DNA of 64,000 nucleotides from Photobacterium toruni (GCF_024529955.1 NZ_AP024854.1:124001-188000), one strand, 5' to 3'. Positions 1 through 10,258 are shown, counted from the stretch's first letter. Translations and numbers: made by a program. Notes: generated by a model from the letters alone, not told the origin.

Positions 1-1212
1 GATCAATCGTGGTATTTAGGTGGTGTCGCTGTTGGTGGCACTATGATTAATGTCACTTTCTGGTTGCTCGGATTCTTACGAATGGCAACTACAGGTATTA
101 CTGCGCAAGCGCAAGGTAGTGCTAACAAAGATGCGCAAGCGGTGATTTTTGTTCAAGGTATGGCACTCGCTTGGTTATTTGGTGTGATATTGGTGATTGT
201 ACATCAACCGGTGAGCCAGCTTATTTTCCACTTTAGTAGCGCGGGCAGTGAAGTAAAACTGTATGCCGCTCAATATTTCTCGACCCGCATTTGGGGCGCG
301 CCAGCGGCACTGGCTAATTTTGTAATTATGGGTTGGTTGCTTGGTATGCAAAATGCCAAGTTACCAATGTGGCTATTGATTGTAACGAATGTTGTTAATA
401 TAGCGCTTGATTTAGTGTTTGTTCTTGGGTTGGGTTGGAAAGTACAAGGTGCCGCGGCAGCGTCAGTTATTGCCGATTACAGTGGCATGATATTGGGATT
501 GTGGTTTGTGGCTCAACAATGGTTACGTTTGGAATTGCCTCCGTTAAAACAAAAGCTAGCCAGTGTTCGCCATGGTATAGGGCGACTACTTAAACTTAAC
601 CGTGACATCTTTTTACGGAGTTTATGTTTACAAGCCACGTTTACTTTTATGACTTTTCAAGGGGCATACCTAGGCGATAACGTGGTAGCAGCTAATGCGG
701 TATTAATGAGTTTTTTAATGCTAGTGTCCTATGCGATGGATGGGTTTGCCTATGCAATGGAAGCTCTTGTCGGCAAAGCTGTAGGGGCTGGAAGTAAAGG
801 TCAGCTAGAGCGTTATTTAGTTGGAACAACATTTTGGAGTTTATTAATTTCATTAGTTTTAACCGCCATTTTTATCCTCTTTGGTACGCAAATTATTAGC
901 ATCATTTCTGATATTCCAGCAGTACAACAGCAAGCTGATCAATATTTACCATGGCTAACGGCAGTACCTCTTGTCGCTATGTGGTGTTTTTTGTTAGATG
1001 GTGTCTTTATTGGAGCGACGCGAGGCAAAGATATGCGTAACAGTATGTTCTTAGCAACGTGCGGTTTTTTTGCTATTTGGTGGGTAATGAGCAGCCATGG
1101 TAATCATGCATTATGGGCTGCAATGATTGGTTTTATGGCATTACGAGGGCTGATATTGGCAGTGATCTTCATTTATTTGTGGAGAAAAAATATATTTTTA
1201 CCGCACACTTAA
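1..1212 (+). CDS. dinF: MATE-family efflux protein DinF (5' end outside window)
   Basis: The frame is open from base 1, so the start lies to the left and about 403 C-terminal residues are visible. The protein is almost entirely hydrophobic with around ten membrane segments and matches the MATE (multidrug and toxic compound extrusion) fold, which couples cation influx to export of organic compounds across the inner membrane. The opening residues (WYLGGVAVGG) and the later stretch LGMQNAKLPM resemble DinF rather than NorM. In relatives dinF usually follows lexA and is SOS-induced; that part of the locus is outside the window. A perfect 16-base palindrome (1252-1267, six T, GTAC, six A) follows the stop, but it is not a GC-rich terminator. 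The DinF name is inferred from remembered similarity and the substrate is unknown. Confidence 0.85.
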   Translation, partial: DQSWYLGGVAVGGTMINVTFWLLGFLRMATTGITAQAQGSANKDAQAVIFVQGMALAWLFGVILVIVHQPVSQLIFHFSSAGSEVKLYAAQYFSTRIWGAPAALANFVIMGWLLGMQNAKLPMWLLIVTNVVNIALDLVFVLGLGWKVQGAAAASVIADYSGMILGLWFVAQQWLRLELPPLKQKLASVRHGIGRLLKLNRDIFLRSLCLQATFTFMTFQGAYLGDNVVAANAVLMSFLMLVSYAMDGFAYAMEALVGKAVGAGSKGQLERYLVGTTFWSLLISLVLTAIFILFGTQIISIISDIPAVQQQADQYLPWLTAVPLVAMWCFLLDGVFIGATRGKDMRNSMFLATCGFFAIWWVMSSHGNHALWAAMIGFMALRGLILAVIFIYLWRKNIFLPHT

Positions 1213-1327
1213 TAAACAATTACTTATCATGATAGCTGGCTGTGCTGGTGGTTTTTTGTACAAAAAAGACTTCCAATCGTGATTATGATTTGTTTAAATG
1301 CGTTCACTTCTTATCCAGGTGGTGCGA

Positions 1328-1717
1328 ATGACAACTAAGATTATAGGTTATTTATTACTGGTTCTGAGTTTAACCTTCAGTGTTCATAGTTATGCCAGTA
1401 GCTTTAAAAAATTGAATGTTACAGCAACAGCATACAATTCAGTATCAGCGCAAACAGATTCCAGCCCTAGCATTGCAGCTTGGGGTGATCGTTTAAAACC
1501 CGGCATGAAAGCCATCGCTGTTTCCCGTGATTTACTCAAAATGGGTTTAAAGCGTGGTTCTAAAGTGAAAATTTCAGGTTTACCCGGTGAATACGTGGTG
1601 TTAGATAAAATGCATCATCGCTGGAATCGCAAGATAGATATCTATATGGGTAAAGATGTTAGAGCCGCTAAGAATTGGGGAAAACGACGAGTAACGATTA
1701 CCGTCCTCCATTCATAA
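1328..1717 (+). CDS. Secreted 3D-domain (RlpA/MltA-barrel-like) protein
   Basis: A 129-residue protein. The ATG at 1328 is preferred because AGGTGG lies five bases upstream; an in-frame ATG at 1298 would add ten residues ahead of the signal peptide. Residues 1-24 form a signal peptide (basic start, Leu-rich core, SYAS end). The remainder is a 3D domain, a small double-psi beta-barrel named after three conserved aspartates, seen here in GDRLKPG, VVLDKMH and KIDIYMG. The domain occurs in peptidoglycan-active proteins such as lytic transglycosylases, so a cell-wall role in the periplasm is plausible. No catalytic partner domain is present, so enzymatic activity is not shown. It stands alone on the plus strand and ends in a strong hairpin terminator shared with nfuA. 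Confidence 0.8.
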   Translation: MTTKIIGYLLLVLSLTFSVHSYASSFKKLNVTATAYNSVSAQTDSSPSIAAWGDRLKPGMKAIAVSRDLLKMGLKRGSKVKISGLPGEYVVLDKMHHRWNRKIDIYMGKDVRAAKNWGKRRVTITVLHS

Positions 1718-1730
1718 ATCAATCCCAATA

Positions 1731-1758
1731 AAAAAGCCGCATTTCGATGCGGCTTTTT
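1731..1758. terminator. Bidirectional terminator between 3D-domain gene and nfuA
   Basis: Perfect 12-base inverted repeat (arms 1731-1742 and 1747-1758) around a TTCG tetraloop. The arms begin with five A and end with five T, so the hairpin works as a rho-independent terminator on both strands and separates two convergent genes. Confidence 0.92.
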
Positions 1759-1786
1759 GCTATTTACAATAAGTGGCTCAAAACGA

Positions 1787-2371
1787 TTAATAGTAAGAAT
1801 GATCGCCACGGGCGTGATCGGTAATATCACGTGCACCCGTTAATTCGCCTTCAAATTGTGCTAATAGCTCTTTCTCAATGCCTTCTTTTAGCGTGACATC
1901 AACCATTGAACAACCATTACAACCGCCACCAAATTGTAGAATGGCAACGCCATCTTCAGTGATTTCAGCTAATGATACATTGCCACCATGGCCTGCAAGC
2001 TGTGGGTTGATTTGAGTTTGTAGCACGTAGTCAACACGTTCAATCAATGATGCATCATCAGCAACTTTACGCACTTTGGCGTTAGGTGCTTTTAATGTTA
2101 GCTGTGAGCCCATTTTATCTGTGACAAAATCGATTTCAGCATCATCAAGGAAGGGAAGGCTTAATTCGTCAATAAAAGCAGAGAATAGCTCAAGTTTCAT
2201 TTCCGTATCACTTGCTTCAACCGCATCTAGTGGGCAGTAGGATACGCCACATTCAGCACTTTGAGTGCCTGGATTTACAACAAAAACACGGATATTAGTA
2301 CCCTCAGGCTGCTGAGCAAGAAGCTTGCTAAAGTGCTGCTGAGCGTTTTCAGTAATAGTGATCATGGACAC
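1787..2371 (-). CDS. nfuA: Fe-S cluster carrier protein NfuA
   Basis: A 194-residue scaffold/carrier that receives [4Fe-4S] clusters and passes them to apo-enzymes, important under oxidative stress and iron limitation. The N-terminal ~100 residues are the degenerate A-type domain ([19 protein letters not shown]). The C-terminal Nfu domain carries the cluster-binding CxxC in [12 protein letters not shown], and the protein ends in the usual [13 protein letters not shown] tail. The start at 2371 is GTG with AGG nine bases upstream. An ATG two codons later (2365) is the alternative; it gives an E. coli-like N-terminus but has poorer ribosome-site spacing. The neighbourhood nfuA-comF-bioH is conserved in enterobacteria and vibrios. 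Confidence 0.95.
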   Translation of the reverse strand: MSMITITENAQQHFSKLLAQQPEGTNIRVFVVNPGTQSAECGVSYCPLDAVEASDTEMKLELFSAFIDELSLPFLDDAEIDFVTDKMGSQLTLKAPNAKVRKVADDASLIERVDYVLQTQINPQLAGHGGNVSLAEITEDGVAILQFGGGCNGCSMVDVTLKEGIEKELLAQFEGELTGARDITDHARGDHSYY

Positions 2372-2500
2372 GATGTAATACCTGACTGATTTAGTAAGTT
2401 TTATTTATTCTACTCTTTGTGAGTCATTGTCGCATCTCTAAAGCGACATTTTTTATTTGACCACGTTTTATTAATTAATGCGCGTCTTTTTTGTGCAAGA

Positions 2501-3211
2501 TTAATTAACTGATTGTTCAGTATGGCATAACGTATAGATATCTACTTTTTTTACGCCTTGTAGAATAAGTAATTCGGTTAATTGATGAACGGTTGCGCCT
2601 GTTGTTACAACATCATCAACAATAGCAACATGAGAAGGTAAGGTTATGGTTCGTAATTGAAAAGCGTGGTGTAAGTTGTGGTGTCGCTGGAATTTAGAGA
2701 GTTGTTGTTGCGAAGGGGTATGACGTAGACGTTTAAAAGCCTGCGTATCAACACGACTATTAAAAATATCACCAAGAGCTAATGCAAGTTGATGGCTCTG
2801 ATTAAACCCGCGTTGGCAGTAACGTCGCCAATGTAAAGGTACCGGTAATAACAAGGGGGCTGGCTGAGTAATGTGCTGGGCTAATTGTTGTGCCAGTGGA
2901 CGTGCTAACCAAAATTTGCCACAAAACTTTAGTTGATGTACCAATTGTTGCAATGGAGGACGATATTCGCCTAATCGGTAAAGACGGTGCCAAAGTGGAG
3001 GCTTAGTTAGGCAATGACCACACGCAATGACCGACGTTACGGTTGTGCTGCCGCAATGTTGGCAATAAGGATGGATTGGAAATTGGGATAGACAATAATC
3101 ACACCAAAAATAGTCAGTTGTAGTTAAAGGGAGTTGGCATAAGGAACAGTGCCGAAATAATAAGTGATAATGTAATTTATCTCGCCATGATGACATTTTA
3201 TTTGGCATCAT
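2501..3211 (-). CDS. comF: ComF/GntX family phosphoribosyltransferase-like protein
   Basis: A 236-residue protein with an N-terminal zinc-finger-like region containing four Cys pairs (CSLC, CDYC, CQHC, CGHC) followed by a type I phosphoribosyltransferase fold. The PRPP-binding loop is seen as VAIVDDVVTTGATV near residue 195. In naturally competent bacteria ComF is needed for DNA uptake or processing of incoming single strands; in E. coli the homologue is GntX/YhgH. Vibrios are chitin-inducible competent, so a competence role is reasonable but inferred. The gene is divergent from bioH with only 36 bases between starts. The first codons are ATG-ATG, and the second ATG is also possible. Confidence 0.88.
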   Translation of the reverse strand: MMPNKMSSWRDKLHYHLLFRHCSLCQLPLTTTDYFWCDYCLSQFPIHPYCQHCGSTTVTSVIACGHCLTKPPLWHRLYRLGEYRPPLQQLVHQLKFCGKFWLARPLAQQLAQHITQPAPLLLPVPLHWRRYCQRGFNQSHQLALALGDIFNSRVDTQAFKRLRHTPSQQQLSKFQRHHNLHHAFQLRTITLPSHVAIVDDVVTTGATVHQLTELLILQGVKKVDIYTLCHTEQSVN

Positions 3212-3247
3212 TATCGCCTCGCTTGCAATTAATGAAAGGAACTATAA

Positions 3248-4012
3248 ATGACATCACGGTTTAATTGGCATTGTGAAGGCCAAGGACCCGATCTGGTTCT
3301 CATTCATGGATGGGGAATGAATATCGGTGTATGGCAAGATGTGATCCCACAGTTAAATCAGCATTACTGTGTTCATTGGTGTGATCTTCCAGGTTATGGT
3401 GACAATGCCATGCTCGCGGCAACATCATTAAATGACATCGTGGATATGTTACTTGCGCAGGCACCAGCTCAGGCTGTTTGGTTAGGCTGGTCGCTAGGCG
3501 GTATTATTGCCAGCCAAGCGGCATTGGTTGCTCCACAACGGGTAACGCAATTAATTACGGTTGCGAGTTCGCCATGCTTTATGTCTCAAACCGATTGGAA
3601 CGGTATTCAACCACGCGTACTGGCTAATTTTCAAACCCAGTTGATGACTGATTTCGCACTTACAATTGAACGATTTTTAGTATTACAAGCCTTGGGGTGT
3701 CAAACCGCTAAAGAGGACATTCGTCAGTTAAAAGCCGCAGTACTATCTCGGTCGCAACCACATTTAGCGGCTTTAACACTAGGGTTGGAATTATTAGAGA
3801 CCGTTGATTTACGTCAATCTCTGACAGCATTATCACAACCATGGTTACGTGTGTATGGTCGATTGGATGCTCTGGTTCCGATTAAAACGGAACCGCTATT
3901 AAACGTGTTATATCCGCAGTCGCAGAGTTACGTTTTTGCGGATGCATCCCATGCACCGTTTATTTCTCATTTGAATGAATTTATTACGGTAATAAAGACA
4001 TTCATAGAGTGA
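3248..4012 (+). CDS. bioH: Pimeloyl-ACP methyl ester carboxylesterase BioH
   Basis: A 254-residue alpha/beta hydrolase that removes the methyl group from pimeloyl-ACP methyl ester, ending the disguised fatty-acid cycle that makes the pimeloyl moiety of biotin. The visible signature includes LVLIHGWGMN near residue 20 (oxyanion region), the nucleophile elbow GWSLGG near residue 82, and the C-terminal histidine in DASHAPF. The length equals E. coli BioH. AAAGGAA lies seven bases before the ATG. It is divergent from comF, as in E. coli, and separated from the rest of the biotin genes, which is usual. Confidence 0.95.
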   Translation: MTSRFNWHCEGQGPDLVLIHGWGMNIGVWQDVIPQLNQHYCVHWCDLPGYGDNAMLAATSLNDIVDMLLAQAPAQAVWLGWSLGGIIASQAALVAPQRVTQLITVASSPCFMSQTDWNGIQPRVLANFQTQLMTDFALTIERFLVLQALGCQTAKEDIRQLKAAVLSRSQPHLAALTLGLELLETVDLRQSLTALSQPWLRVYGRLDALVPIKTEPLLNVLYPQSQSYVFADASHAPFISHLNEFITVIKTFIE

Positions 4013-4146
4013 TCGACTTTTGTGCTTTAGGTCAGATTATGGGGTTTATCGTCGTGGATTTAGGTTAATAATAAACAAGATCGGTCGATATTATGTATAA
4101 GGTGATATAACGGTATTTGAGGCATCGTGATAATGGATTTTCAACC

Positions 4147-4605
4147 ATGGTGATTGCGCCATTACAATCAACACCACCAGTATTTGCGACAACTATGAAT
4201 CCATTAACCGGTCAAGTTGCGCGGGATAATCGTGTCCGTGAAAAAATTATACCAGTGGTTGAGGGGCGTGCAGCGACAGCAGAATCCCCCCTTTCTGCAG
4301 AAGAAAAGCAGCGTAATAAACCCGGTTGGGATCCAAGCGAACATCCTGATTATTCACAATCGCAGGCAAAACTCTTTGCGGGTTATCAGCAACAATTTGC
4401 CCAAATTATGCGAGTATTATCGCTGGATAATTATTTTGCACCCACCGTGGAACTGGGTTATTCAATGCATATTGAATTGCCTCGAGAGTTGTTAGCGCAG
4501 CTAGCGTTGATCCGTGATAGTGAGCGCACTAAAGGGGTTGTTAGTCATCATTATGCTCAAGCAATCTTACCGAATCCCTCGACGAACTCTCTGACGATTA
4601 TTTAA
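4147..4605 (+). CDS. Conserved hypothetical protein downstream of bioH
   Basis: A 152-residue, mostly polar protein without a signal peptide, membrane segment or motif that I can tie to a function. The N-terminus (VIAPLQSTPPVF) is proline-rich, the middle contains a low-complexity basic/acidic stretch with EEKQRNKPGWDP, and the C-terminal half is helical. I recall similar proteins next to bioH in vibrios, but their function is not known to me. The start is uncertain: the ATG at 4147 has a weak ribosome site, while a TTG at 4117 in the same frame has AAGGTG about ten bases upstream. The gene is 134 bases after bioH and ends at a hairpin facing tex. Probably genuine, because codon use is ordinary and no other frame is better. 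Confidence 0.65.
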   Translation: MVIAPLQSTPPVFATTMNPLTGQVARDNRVREKIIPVVEGRAATAESPLSAEEKQRNKPGWDPSEHPDYSQSQAKLFAGYQQQFAQIMRVLSLDNYFAPTVELGYSMHIELPRELLAQLALIRDSERTKGVVSHHYAQAILPNPSTNSLTII

Positions 4606-4607
4606 AC

Positions 4608-4645
4608 CAACAGCCAGACAATAAGTCTGACTGTTGATGTTTATT
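4608..4645. terminator. Hairpin between convergent hypothetical gene and tex
   Basis: Arms 4608-4619 and 4625-4636 pair at 11 of 12 positions around a five-base AATAA loop, followed on the plus strand by a T-rich run. It lies in the 54-base gap between two convergent genes, which supports a terminator role. Confidence 0.6.
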
Positions 4646-4659
4646 TCAATTAATGCGGA

Positions 4660-6993
4660 TTATTTTTTCTTAGCATTGGCAAAGGCTGCTGCAAAAGCGC
4701 CGCCCATCGGTGGTGTGTTTTTGGGTGGGGTAGATGTCTTCGTCTGATGCGGCTGTTGACGTGGTGCCTGTTGGCGAGGAGCTGCTGGTGTTGATTGTCG
4801 AGTGGGCTTTTCTTGCCCTGGTTCATCAGTTAAGCGCATACTCATCGCAATACGTTTACGCTGAATATCAACTTCCATCACTTTGACTTTAACCACATCA
4901 CCTGCTTTAACTATTTCTCGTGGATCTGAAATAAATTTATCAGACAGGGCAGAGATATGGATCAAACCATCTTGGTGAACGCCAACATCGACAAAAGCAC
5001 CAAAATTGGTCACGTTGGTGATCACGCCTTCTAATACCATTCCGGGAATTAAATCTTTTACTTCATTAACGCCATCAGCAAAAGTGGCTGTTTTAAACTC
5101 AGGCCGAGGATCTCGACCTGGTTTATCGAGCTCACTAATGATGTCATTAACTGTCGGCAAACCAAAATTAGCATCGGTATAATCAATGGCTTTAAGGCTA
5201 CGTAAAAAATCACTGTTACCAATGATGGCATCAACCGGCTTATTGTTAGCGGCTGAAATTGCTTTAACGACCGCATAAGATTCAGGGTGAACGGCTGAGC
5301 CATCAAGTGGGTTTTTACCGTTCATTATCCGTAAGAAGCCCGCACATTGCTCAAACGCTTTAGGTCCTAAACGTGCCACTTTTTTAAGGGCAGTACGTGC
5401 ATCAAAGCGACCATTTTCATCGCGATAAGTAACGATGTTTTGCGCAATAGTGGCATTTAAACCCGCAACGCGAGTCAGTAAAGCAGCTGATGCGGTATTT
5501 ACATCAACACCTACGGCGTTTACACAGTCTTCAACCACCACATCCAAGCGTTTCGCGAGCATGCTTTGGCTTACATCATGTTGGTATTGGCCGACACCGA
5601 TTGATTTTGGATCGATTTTAACCAGTTCTGCCAGAGGGTCTTGTAGACGACGACCAATAGAAACTGCACCACGAATCGATACGTCCATATTAGGAAACTC
5701 TTTCGCTGCCAGTTCTGATGCGGAGTAAACGGATGCGCCAGCTTCACTGACCATCACACTTTGTACTTTAAGTTGATTATCTTTAATCAGCTGTGCGACA
5801 AAAGCATCTGTTTCACGTGAAGCAGTGCCGTTACCAATCGCAATTAAGTTAACATTATGCTTGTTAATCAGTGCAACTACCGTTTTGGTAGATTCAGCGA
5901 TTTTGTTATGTGGCTGGTGAGGGTAGATAGTTGCAGTATCTAAAACTTTACCTGTTTCATCAACAACCGCAATTTTACTCCCTGTACGTAAACCGGGATC
6001 CAGTGCGAGAGTCACTCGTGGACCCGCAGGTGCTGCCATCAATAAGTCATGCAGATTATCCGCAAAAACTTGAATCGCACCATCTTCGGCTTTTTCACGT
6101 AAAATGCTCATTAGTTCAGTTTCCATGTGCATTAATATCTTAATGCGCCATGTCCAGCTGATCACTTGTTTGCGCCATGCATCAGCCGCTTGTGTGCCTA
6201 AGCTAACGTTGTAATGTTCTGCAATAATGACTTCACAATATGAGCTGCGAACCGCCTCGTCTTTATTGGGATCCGCATTGAGGGATAACTGTAGGAAACC
6301 TTCATTACGGCCACGGAATAATGCTAATGCACGGTGGGATGGAATGTTTTTGATGGGCTCGTTATAGTCAAAATAATCTTTAAATTTAGCCCCATCATGC
6401 TCTTTACCTTCAATGATGCGCGAAGTAAGTTCAGCATGGCTATTTAATTGACGACGAATTTTTTCAAGTAGTGCCGCATCTTCCGCAAACTGTTCCATCA
6501 GAATTGCACGTGCACCATCAAGTACCGCTTTACTATCGGCAAAGCCTTGTTCTGGATTTAGGTATTGCTCTGCTGTTGTTTCTGGCGAGTGTTGAGGTTG
6601 GCTCCATAACAACTCCGCGAGTGGTGCAATACCAGCTTCGATCGCAATCTGACCTTTGGTGCGGCGTTTTTGTTTGTAAGGCAGGTAGAGATCTTCAAGA
6701 CGAGTTTTACTGTCTGCACTGTTAATTTCAGCTTTAAGTGCAGGCGTAAGTTTACCTTGTTCGGTAATGGATTTTAAAATGACCTGACGACGGCTATCGA
6801 GTTCACGTAAATAGCCTAAACGTGATTCTAAATTACGTAATTGGGTGTCATCTAATTCGCCAGTGACCTCTTTACGGTAACGGGCAATAAAAGGCACCGT
6901 ATTACCATCATCAAGTAGGGTGACTGCCGCATTGACTTGTTCCGTGCGCACATTCAGTTCGGTGGCGATCTGTTGGTTGATAGCGTTGCTCAT
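4660..6993 (-). CDS. tex: Tex-family RNA-binding transcription accessory protein
   Basis: A 777-residue cytoplasmic nucleic-acid-binding protein, the usual Tex/YhgF length. In order it shows the helical Tex N-terminal region (from [20 protein letters not shown], residues ~27-46), a YqgF/RNase H-like domain around residues 325-450 ([12 protein letters not shown]), helix-hairpin-helix repeats ([19 protein letters not shown] region), and an S1 RNA-binding domain near residues 650-720 ([16 protein letters not shown]). A basic Gln/Pro-rich tail follows the S1 domain. Tex homologues affect transcription and toxin expression in pathogens, but the exact mechanism is not settled. It lies 140 bases downstream of greB on the same strand, as in E. 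coli, so the two may be co-transcribed. Confidence 0.95.
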   Translation of the reverse strand: MSNAINQQIATELNVRTEQVNAAVTLLDDGNTVPFIARYRKEVTGELDDTQLRNLESRLGYLRELDSRRQVILKSITEQGKLTPALKAEINSADSKTRLEDLYLPYKQKRRTKGQIAIEAGIAPLAELLWSQPQHSPETTAEQYLNPEQGFADSKAVLDGARAILMEQFAEDAALLEKIRRQLNSHAELTSRIIEGKEHDGAKFKDYFDYNEPIKNIPSHRALALFRGRNEGFLQLSLNADPNKDEAVRSSYCEVIIAEHYNVSLGTQAADAWRKQVISWTWRIKILMHMETELMSILREKAEDGAIQVFADNLHDLLMAAPAGPRVTLALDPGLRTGSKIAVVDETGKVLDTATIYPHQPHNKIAESTKTVVALINKHNVNLIAIGNGTASRETDAFVAQLIKDNQLKVQSVMVSEAGASVYSASELAAKEFPNMDVSIRGAVSIGRRLQDPLAELVKIDPKSIGVGQYQHDVSQSMLAKRLDVVVEDCVNAVGVDVNTASAALLTRVAGLNATIAQNIVTYRDENGRFDARTALKKVARLGPKAFEQCAGFLRIMNGKNPLDGSAVHPESYAVVKAISAANNKPVDAIIGNSDFLRSLKAIDYTDANFGLPTVNDIISELDKPGRDPRPEFKTATFADGVNEVKDLIPGMVLEGVITNVTNFGAFVDVGVHQDGLIHISALSDKFISDPREIVKAGDVVKVKVMEVDIQRKRIAMSMRLTDEPGQEKPTRQSTPAAPRQQAPRQQPHQTKTSTPPKNTPPMGGAFAAAFANAKKK

Positions 6994-7133
6994 CCGTTGA
7001 TTTCTCTTGTTGATCGTTAAGCTTCCATTCTACGGCTGAATCTTGATCTGGCAAGTCAACCGCGGTGAAGAGTGTGTCAGGCTGTATATCAGCCATTTAT
7101 TTCAGTATGTTGAGATTATGGTTTGTTCTTGAG

Positions 7134-7607
7134 TTAGTCGAGATAACGAATGCGATTAATAAACCATGTTTTTTTACCAAGAGGGGTTGTCACAACGGCA
7201 TCATCGTCAACTTGTTTACTGAGTAATGCTCGCGCCATGGGGGAGTCGATAGAGATATAATCATTGCGGCCATAGATCTCATCTGGACCTACAATGCGAA
7301 ATGTTTTTTGTTCGCCAGCTTCATTTTCAATTTCAACCCATGCACCAAAGAACACTTTACCGTCTTGTTGAGGGGAGTAATCAATGACTTTAACCGCCTC
7401 TAAACGTTTTCGTAAAAAGCGCACTCGCCGATCAATTTCACGCAGGCGTTTCTTATTATATTGATAATCTGCATTTTCGCTGCGATCGCCTAAGCTTGCT
7501 GCCCAAGTCACTTTTTTGGTGACTTCTGGACGTTCTTCTCGCCATAAGAAATTCAATTCTTGTTCTAATTTATCAAACCCTTCACGGGTAATTAAATTGG
7601 TTCTCAT
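7134..7607 (-). CDS. greB: Transcript cleavage factor GreB
   Basis: A 157-residue factor that enters the secondary channel of backtracked RNA polymerase and stimulates cleavage of the RNA 3' end. The sequence is typical: an N-terminal coiled coil with the acidic tip GDRSENADYQ, then the C-terminal FKBP-like domain (FFGAWVEIENE, YISIDSPMARALL). I chose the ATG at 7607 (MRTNLITREG), which matches the known GreB start and has GAGA at good spacing; upstream in-frame starts at 7610 and 7634 would add residues not found in the family. Tex follows on the same strand. Confidence 0.95.
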   Translation of the reverse strand: MRTNLITREGFDKLEQELNFLWREERPEVTKKVTWAASLGDRSENADYQYNKKRLREIDRRVRFLRKRLEAVKVIDYSPQQDGKVFFGAWVEIENEAGEQKTFRIVGPDEIYGRNDYISIDSPMARALLSKQVDDDAVVTTPLGKKTWFINRIRYLD

Positions 7608-8112
7608 CATTATTCTCAAACAATAGTTTGGCATTGTTCTATCATCGCTAGCGTAAAATAGAAAGCAATAGAATGATAAACTGTGACTGCTAAATTGTGG
7701 TTCATTCGCTGAAGGAATTAATTGTAAAACAGCATCAGAACAGTAGAAAGTGATCTTGTTAGCATCATCAATTAATCTCTCTGGTAAAGTAGTGTTCAGA
7801 GTTGAATCACCATGCTATAAAGGCATATAAAAAGAGTAATTGTTGAATACTATAACCATACTAATAACACAATCATGATAATAATTAGCATGTTATAATT
7901 ACTGATTAGCTGTGGTTATTATCTATTGGTCATTATTATTACTCTATAATCAATATTGGCTGTGATGACAATGTTCACTTCGATATCGTGCGTTAGATAT
8001 TTTTATTCAAACGTTATATTGAAGGTAAAAATCATGGTCAAATTAAACGTTAGTTATTACGACTTGCGTACACTTAGCAACACTACGTTATCGTGATCGA
8101 TGAAGGTGAAAA
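7608..8112 (+). promoter_or_regulatory. 505-base divergent intergenic region upstream of ompR
   Basis: An AT-rich gap between greB (minus) and ompR (plus) with no convincing reading frame. The best promoter-like element for ompR is an extended -10 (TGTTATAAT, 7891-7899) without a good -35, plus a second TATAAT at 7945-7950. The long leader would leave room for CRP or other control known for ompB operons, but I could not pick out a clear operator. The ompR ribosome site AAGGTGAAAA precedes the ATG. Confidence 0.35.
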
Positions 8113-8832
8113 ATGCAGGAAAATTATAAAATATTAGTGGTCGATGACGACATGCGTTTACGTGCATTACTTGAACGTTATCTTTCTGAGCAAGGATTTC
8201 AGGTACGCAGTGTCGCAAATGGCGAGCAAATGGATCGTTTACTTGCACGTGAGACTTTTCACCTGATGGTACTCGATCTAATGTTGCCTGGTGAAGATGG
8301 CTTATCCATTTGTCGTCGCTTACGTAGTGCTAACAACATGCTACCGATCTTGATGCTAACCGCAAAAGGCGACGAAGTGGATCGTATTGTCGGGCTTGAA
8401 GTGGGTGCCGATGATTATTTACCAAAACCGTTTAATCCGCGTGAGTTATTAGCCCGTATTCGTGCAGTTTTACGTCGTCAAACCATTGAAGCACCAGGAG
8501 CACCAAGTGTTTCGAGTAAAGTGATTGAGTTTGGTGATTTCCGTCTAAATCTTGGTACGCGTGAAATGTTCCGTGGTGATGCACCGATGCCACTGACATC
8601 GGGTGAATTTGCAGTATTAAAAGCTTTAGTCACTAATGCACGTGAGCCAATGTCACGTGATAAGTTAATGAATATGGCGCGTGGTCGTGAATATTCAGCC
8701 ATGGAACGTTCGATTGATGTACAGATTTCACGTTTGCGTCGTATGGTAGAAGAGGATCCTAGTCGCCCACGTTATATTCAAACGGTGTGGGGTTTAGGGT
8801 ACGTGTTTGTGCCTGATGGTCGTGAGGCGTAA
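8113..8832 (+). CDS. ompR: Osmolarity response regulator OmpR
   Basis: A 239-residue response regulator. The receiver domain has the acidic pocket D11-D12 and phosphoacceptor D55 in VLDLMLPGEDG, with the conserved Lys in YLPKPFNPREL. The C-terminal winged-helix DNA-binding domain ends at VWGLGYVFVPDG. It receives phosphate from EnvZ and controls porin and envelope genes in response to osmolarity. envZ begins three bases after the ompR stop, so the pair is one translationally close operon. The length and sequence are nearly the same as in E. coli. Confidence 0.97.
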   Translation: MQENYKILVVDDDMRLRALLERYLSEQGFQVRSVANGEQMDRLLARETFHLMVLDLMLPGEDGLSICRRLRSANNMLPILMLTAKGDEVDRIVGLEVGADDYLPKPFNPRELLARIRAVLRRQTIEAPGAPSVSSKVIEFGDFRLNLGTREMFRGDAPMPLTSGEFAVLKALVTNAREPMSRDKLMNMARGREYSAMERSIDVQISRLRRMVEEDPSRPRYIQTVWGLGYVFVPDGREA

Positions 8833-8835
8833 GCC

Positions 8836-10167
8836 ATGCGGTTATCGCCCAAAAGTACTTTTGCGCGAACACTGATATTATTAGCTGGCTTGTTAATTTC
8901 AAGCCAGATTTTTTCATATCTGACCATTGTTAATTACGCGCTTCTTCCTAGTATTCAGCAGTTTAATCGTATTTTAGCGTACGAAGTAAAATTAATGCTG
9001 AAAGAAAATATTAAGATGGCTAATGGTCAAACTATCTATCTTGATCGCCCCGTTCGACGCAAGTTACTTGAAGAGTTAGGTGTAACCTTACATGCGCCAA
9101 ACTCACCCGGTGCAGCAGAATTTAATGATGCCACTCATATCAGTTATTTGAGTGAAGAAATGTCACGTGAATTGCACTCACCAACTGATGTGCGGTTATT
9201 ACTCGGCGCTCATAGTTATGTGCTGTGGATGAAAACCGATGCGATGCCAAACTCTTTAATGCGGATTCCATTATCGGAACTGCAAGAAGATGACTTTTCT
9301 CCTTTGTTTCGTTATAGCTTAATTATTGCTTTTTTAGTGATTGCTGGCGGATGGTTATTTATTCGTATTCAAAATAGGCCGTTAGTTGAGCTAGAACAAG
9401 CCGCGTTGCAAGTTGGACGTGGTGAAACGCCTCCACAGTTACCTGAGCAAGGGGCCTCTGAAATTCGATCTGTGACGAAAGCATTTAACCAAATGTCACA
9501 AGGGATCAAACAACTTGAAGATGATCGTGCGTTATTAATGGCAGGGGTAAGTCATGACTTGCGCACTCCATTAACACGAATTCGATTAGCAACCGAAATG
9601 ATGTCACCAGAGGACAGTTATTTAGCTGATTCGATGATCACTGATACCGAAGAATGTAACGCTATTATTAGTCAATTTATGGATTATCTTAAATCGACTA
9701 AAAAACAAGATGAAGAAGATGTTGATCTTAATCTGTTGTTAGAAGATGTCGCGCATACTGAAGGTGGCTATGGCAATGTTATTGAACAGCAATTAACGCC
9801 GATTCCGGGCATTGTGTTAGCAAATGCGGTTGCATTGAAACGTGCAGTGGCAAATTTGGTGATTAATGCACAACGCTATGGCAATGGCTGGGTCAAGCTA
9901 TCTAGTGGCGCGTCTGTTGATCGTAAGTCAGCTTGGTTCTGTGTTGAAGATGATGGTCCTGGTATTGCGCCAGATCAGGTCACTAAAATGTTTCAACCGC
10001 TTACTCGTGGTGATTCTGCACGAGGTAATGAAACGGAAGGGACAGGGCTTGGATTGGCGATAGTGAAACGGATCATTGATCAAAACGAAGGGGCTATTTC
10101 GGTGCGTAATCGTAGCGAAGGTGGTCTAAGAGTAGAGATTAGTTTGCCATTACATAAACTAAAATAA
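8836..10167 (+). CDS. envZ: Osmosensor histidine kinase EnvZ
   Basis: A 443-residue inner-membrane kinase/phosphatase for OmpR. Membrane segments are at about residues 12-38 and 160-178, bracketing a periplasmic domain. A HAMP linker follows, then the dimerisation H-box with phosphoacceptor H240 in [16 protein letters not shown]-binding motifs follow: the N box [14 protein letters not shown]1 EDDGPGIAP and G2 GTGLGLAI. Size and motif spacing match EnvZ. The operon with ompR ends in the hairpin at 10211-10240. Confidence 0.97.
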   Translation: MRLSPKSTFARTLILLAGLLISSQIFSYLTIVNYALLPSIQQFNRILAYEVKLMLKENIKMANGQTIYLDRPVRRKLLEELGVTLHAPNSPGAAEFNDATHISYLSEEMSRELHSPTDVRLLLGAHSYVLWMKTDAMPNSLMRIPLSELQEDDFSPLFRYSLIIAFLVIAGGWLFIRIQNRPLVELEQAALQVGRGETPPQLPEQGASEIRSVTKAFNQMSQGIKQLEDDRALLMAGVSHDLRTPLTRIRLATEMMSPEDSYLADSMITDTEECNAIISQFMDYLKSTKKQDEEDVDLNLLLEDVAHTEGGYGNVIEQQLTPIPGIVLANAVALKRAVANLVINAQRYGNGWVKLSSGASVDRKSAWFCVEDDGPGIAPDQVTKMFQPLTRGDSARGNETEGTGLGLAIVKRIIDQNEGAISVRNRSEGGLRVEISLPLHKLK

Positions 10168-10210
10168 TGAGGATTTAAGCCAGTATTGGTTGCATCCCCT
10201 TGTTAAATAA

Positions 10211-10240
10211 AAAGCCCGCTCTCAATTTGAAGCGGGCTTT
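10211..10240. terminator. Terminator between envZ and xanP
   Basis: Ten-base perfect arms (AAAGCCCGCT 10211-10220 and its complement 10231-10240) with a ten-base loop. A-rich and T-rich flanks allow it to serve both convergent genes. Confidence 0.85.
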
Positions 10241-10258
10241 GTGCATTTATGCTGTTAA

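Noticed and set aside
1252..1267. Six T-GTAC-six A palindrome after dinF as terminator
   Set aside because: No GC-rich stem; AT-only palindromes do not form efficient terminators.
6911..7096. Small minus-strand frame overlapping the tex start
   Set aside because: Overlaps the start of tex in another frame and shows no conserved features.
7076..7096. CTGTATATCAGCC as a possible LexA box near tex
   Set aside because: A LexA site needs CTGT-N8-ACAG; the second half is absent.
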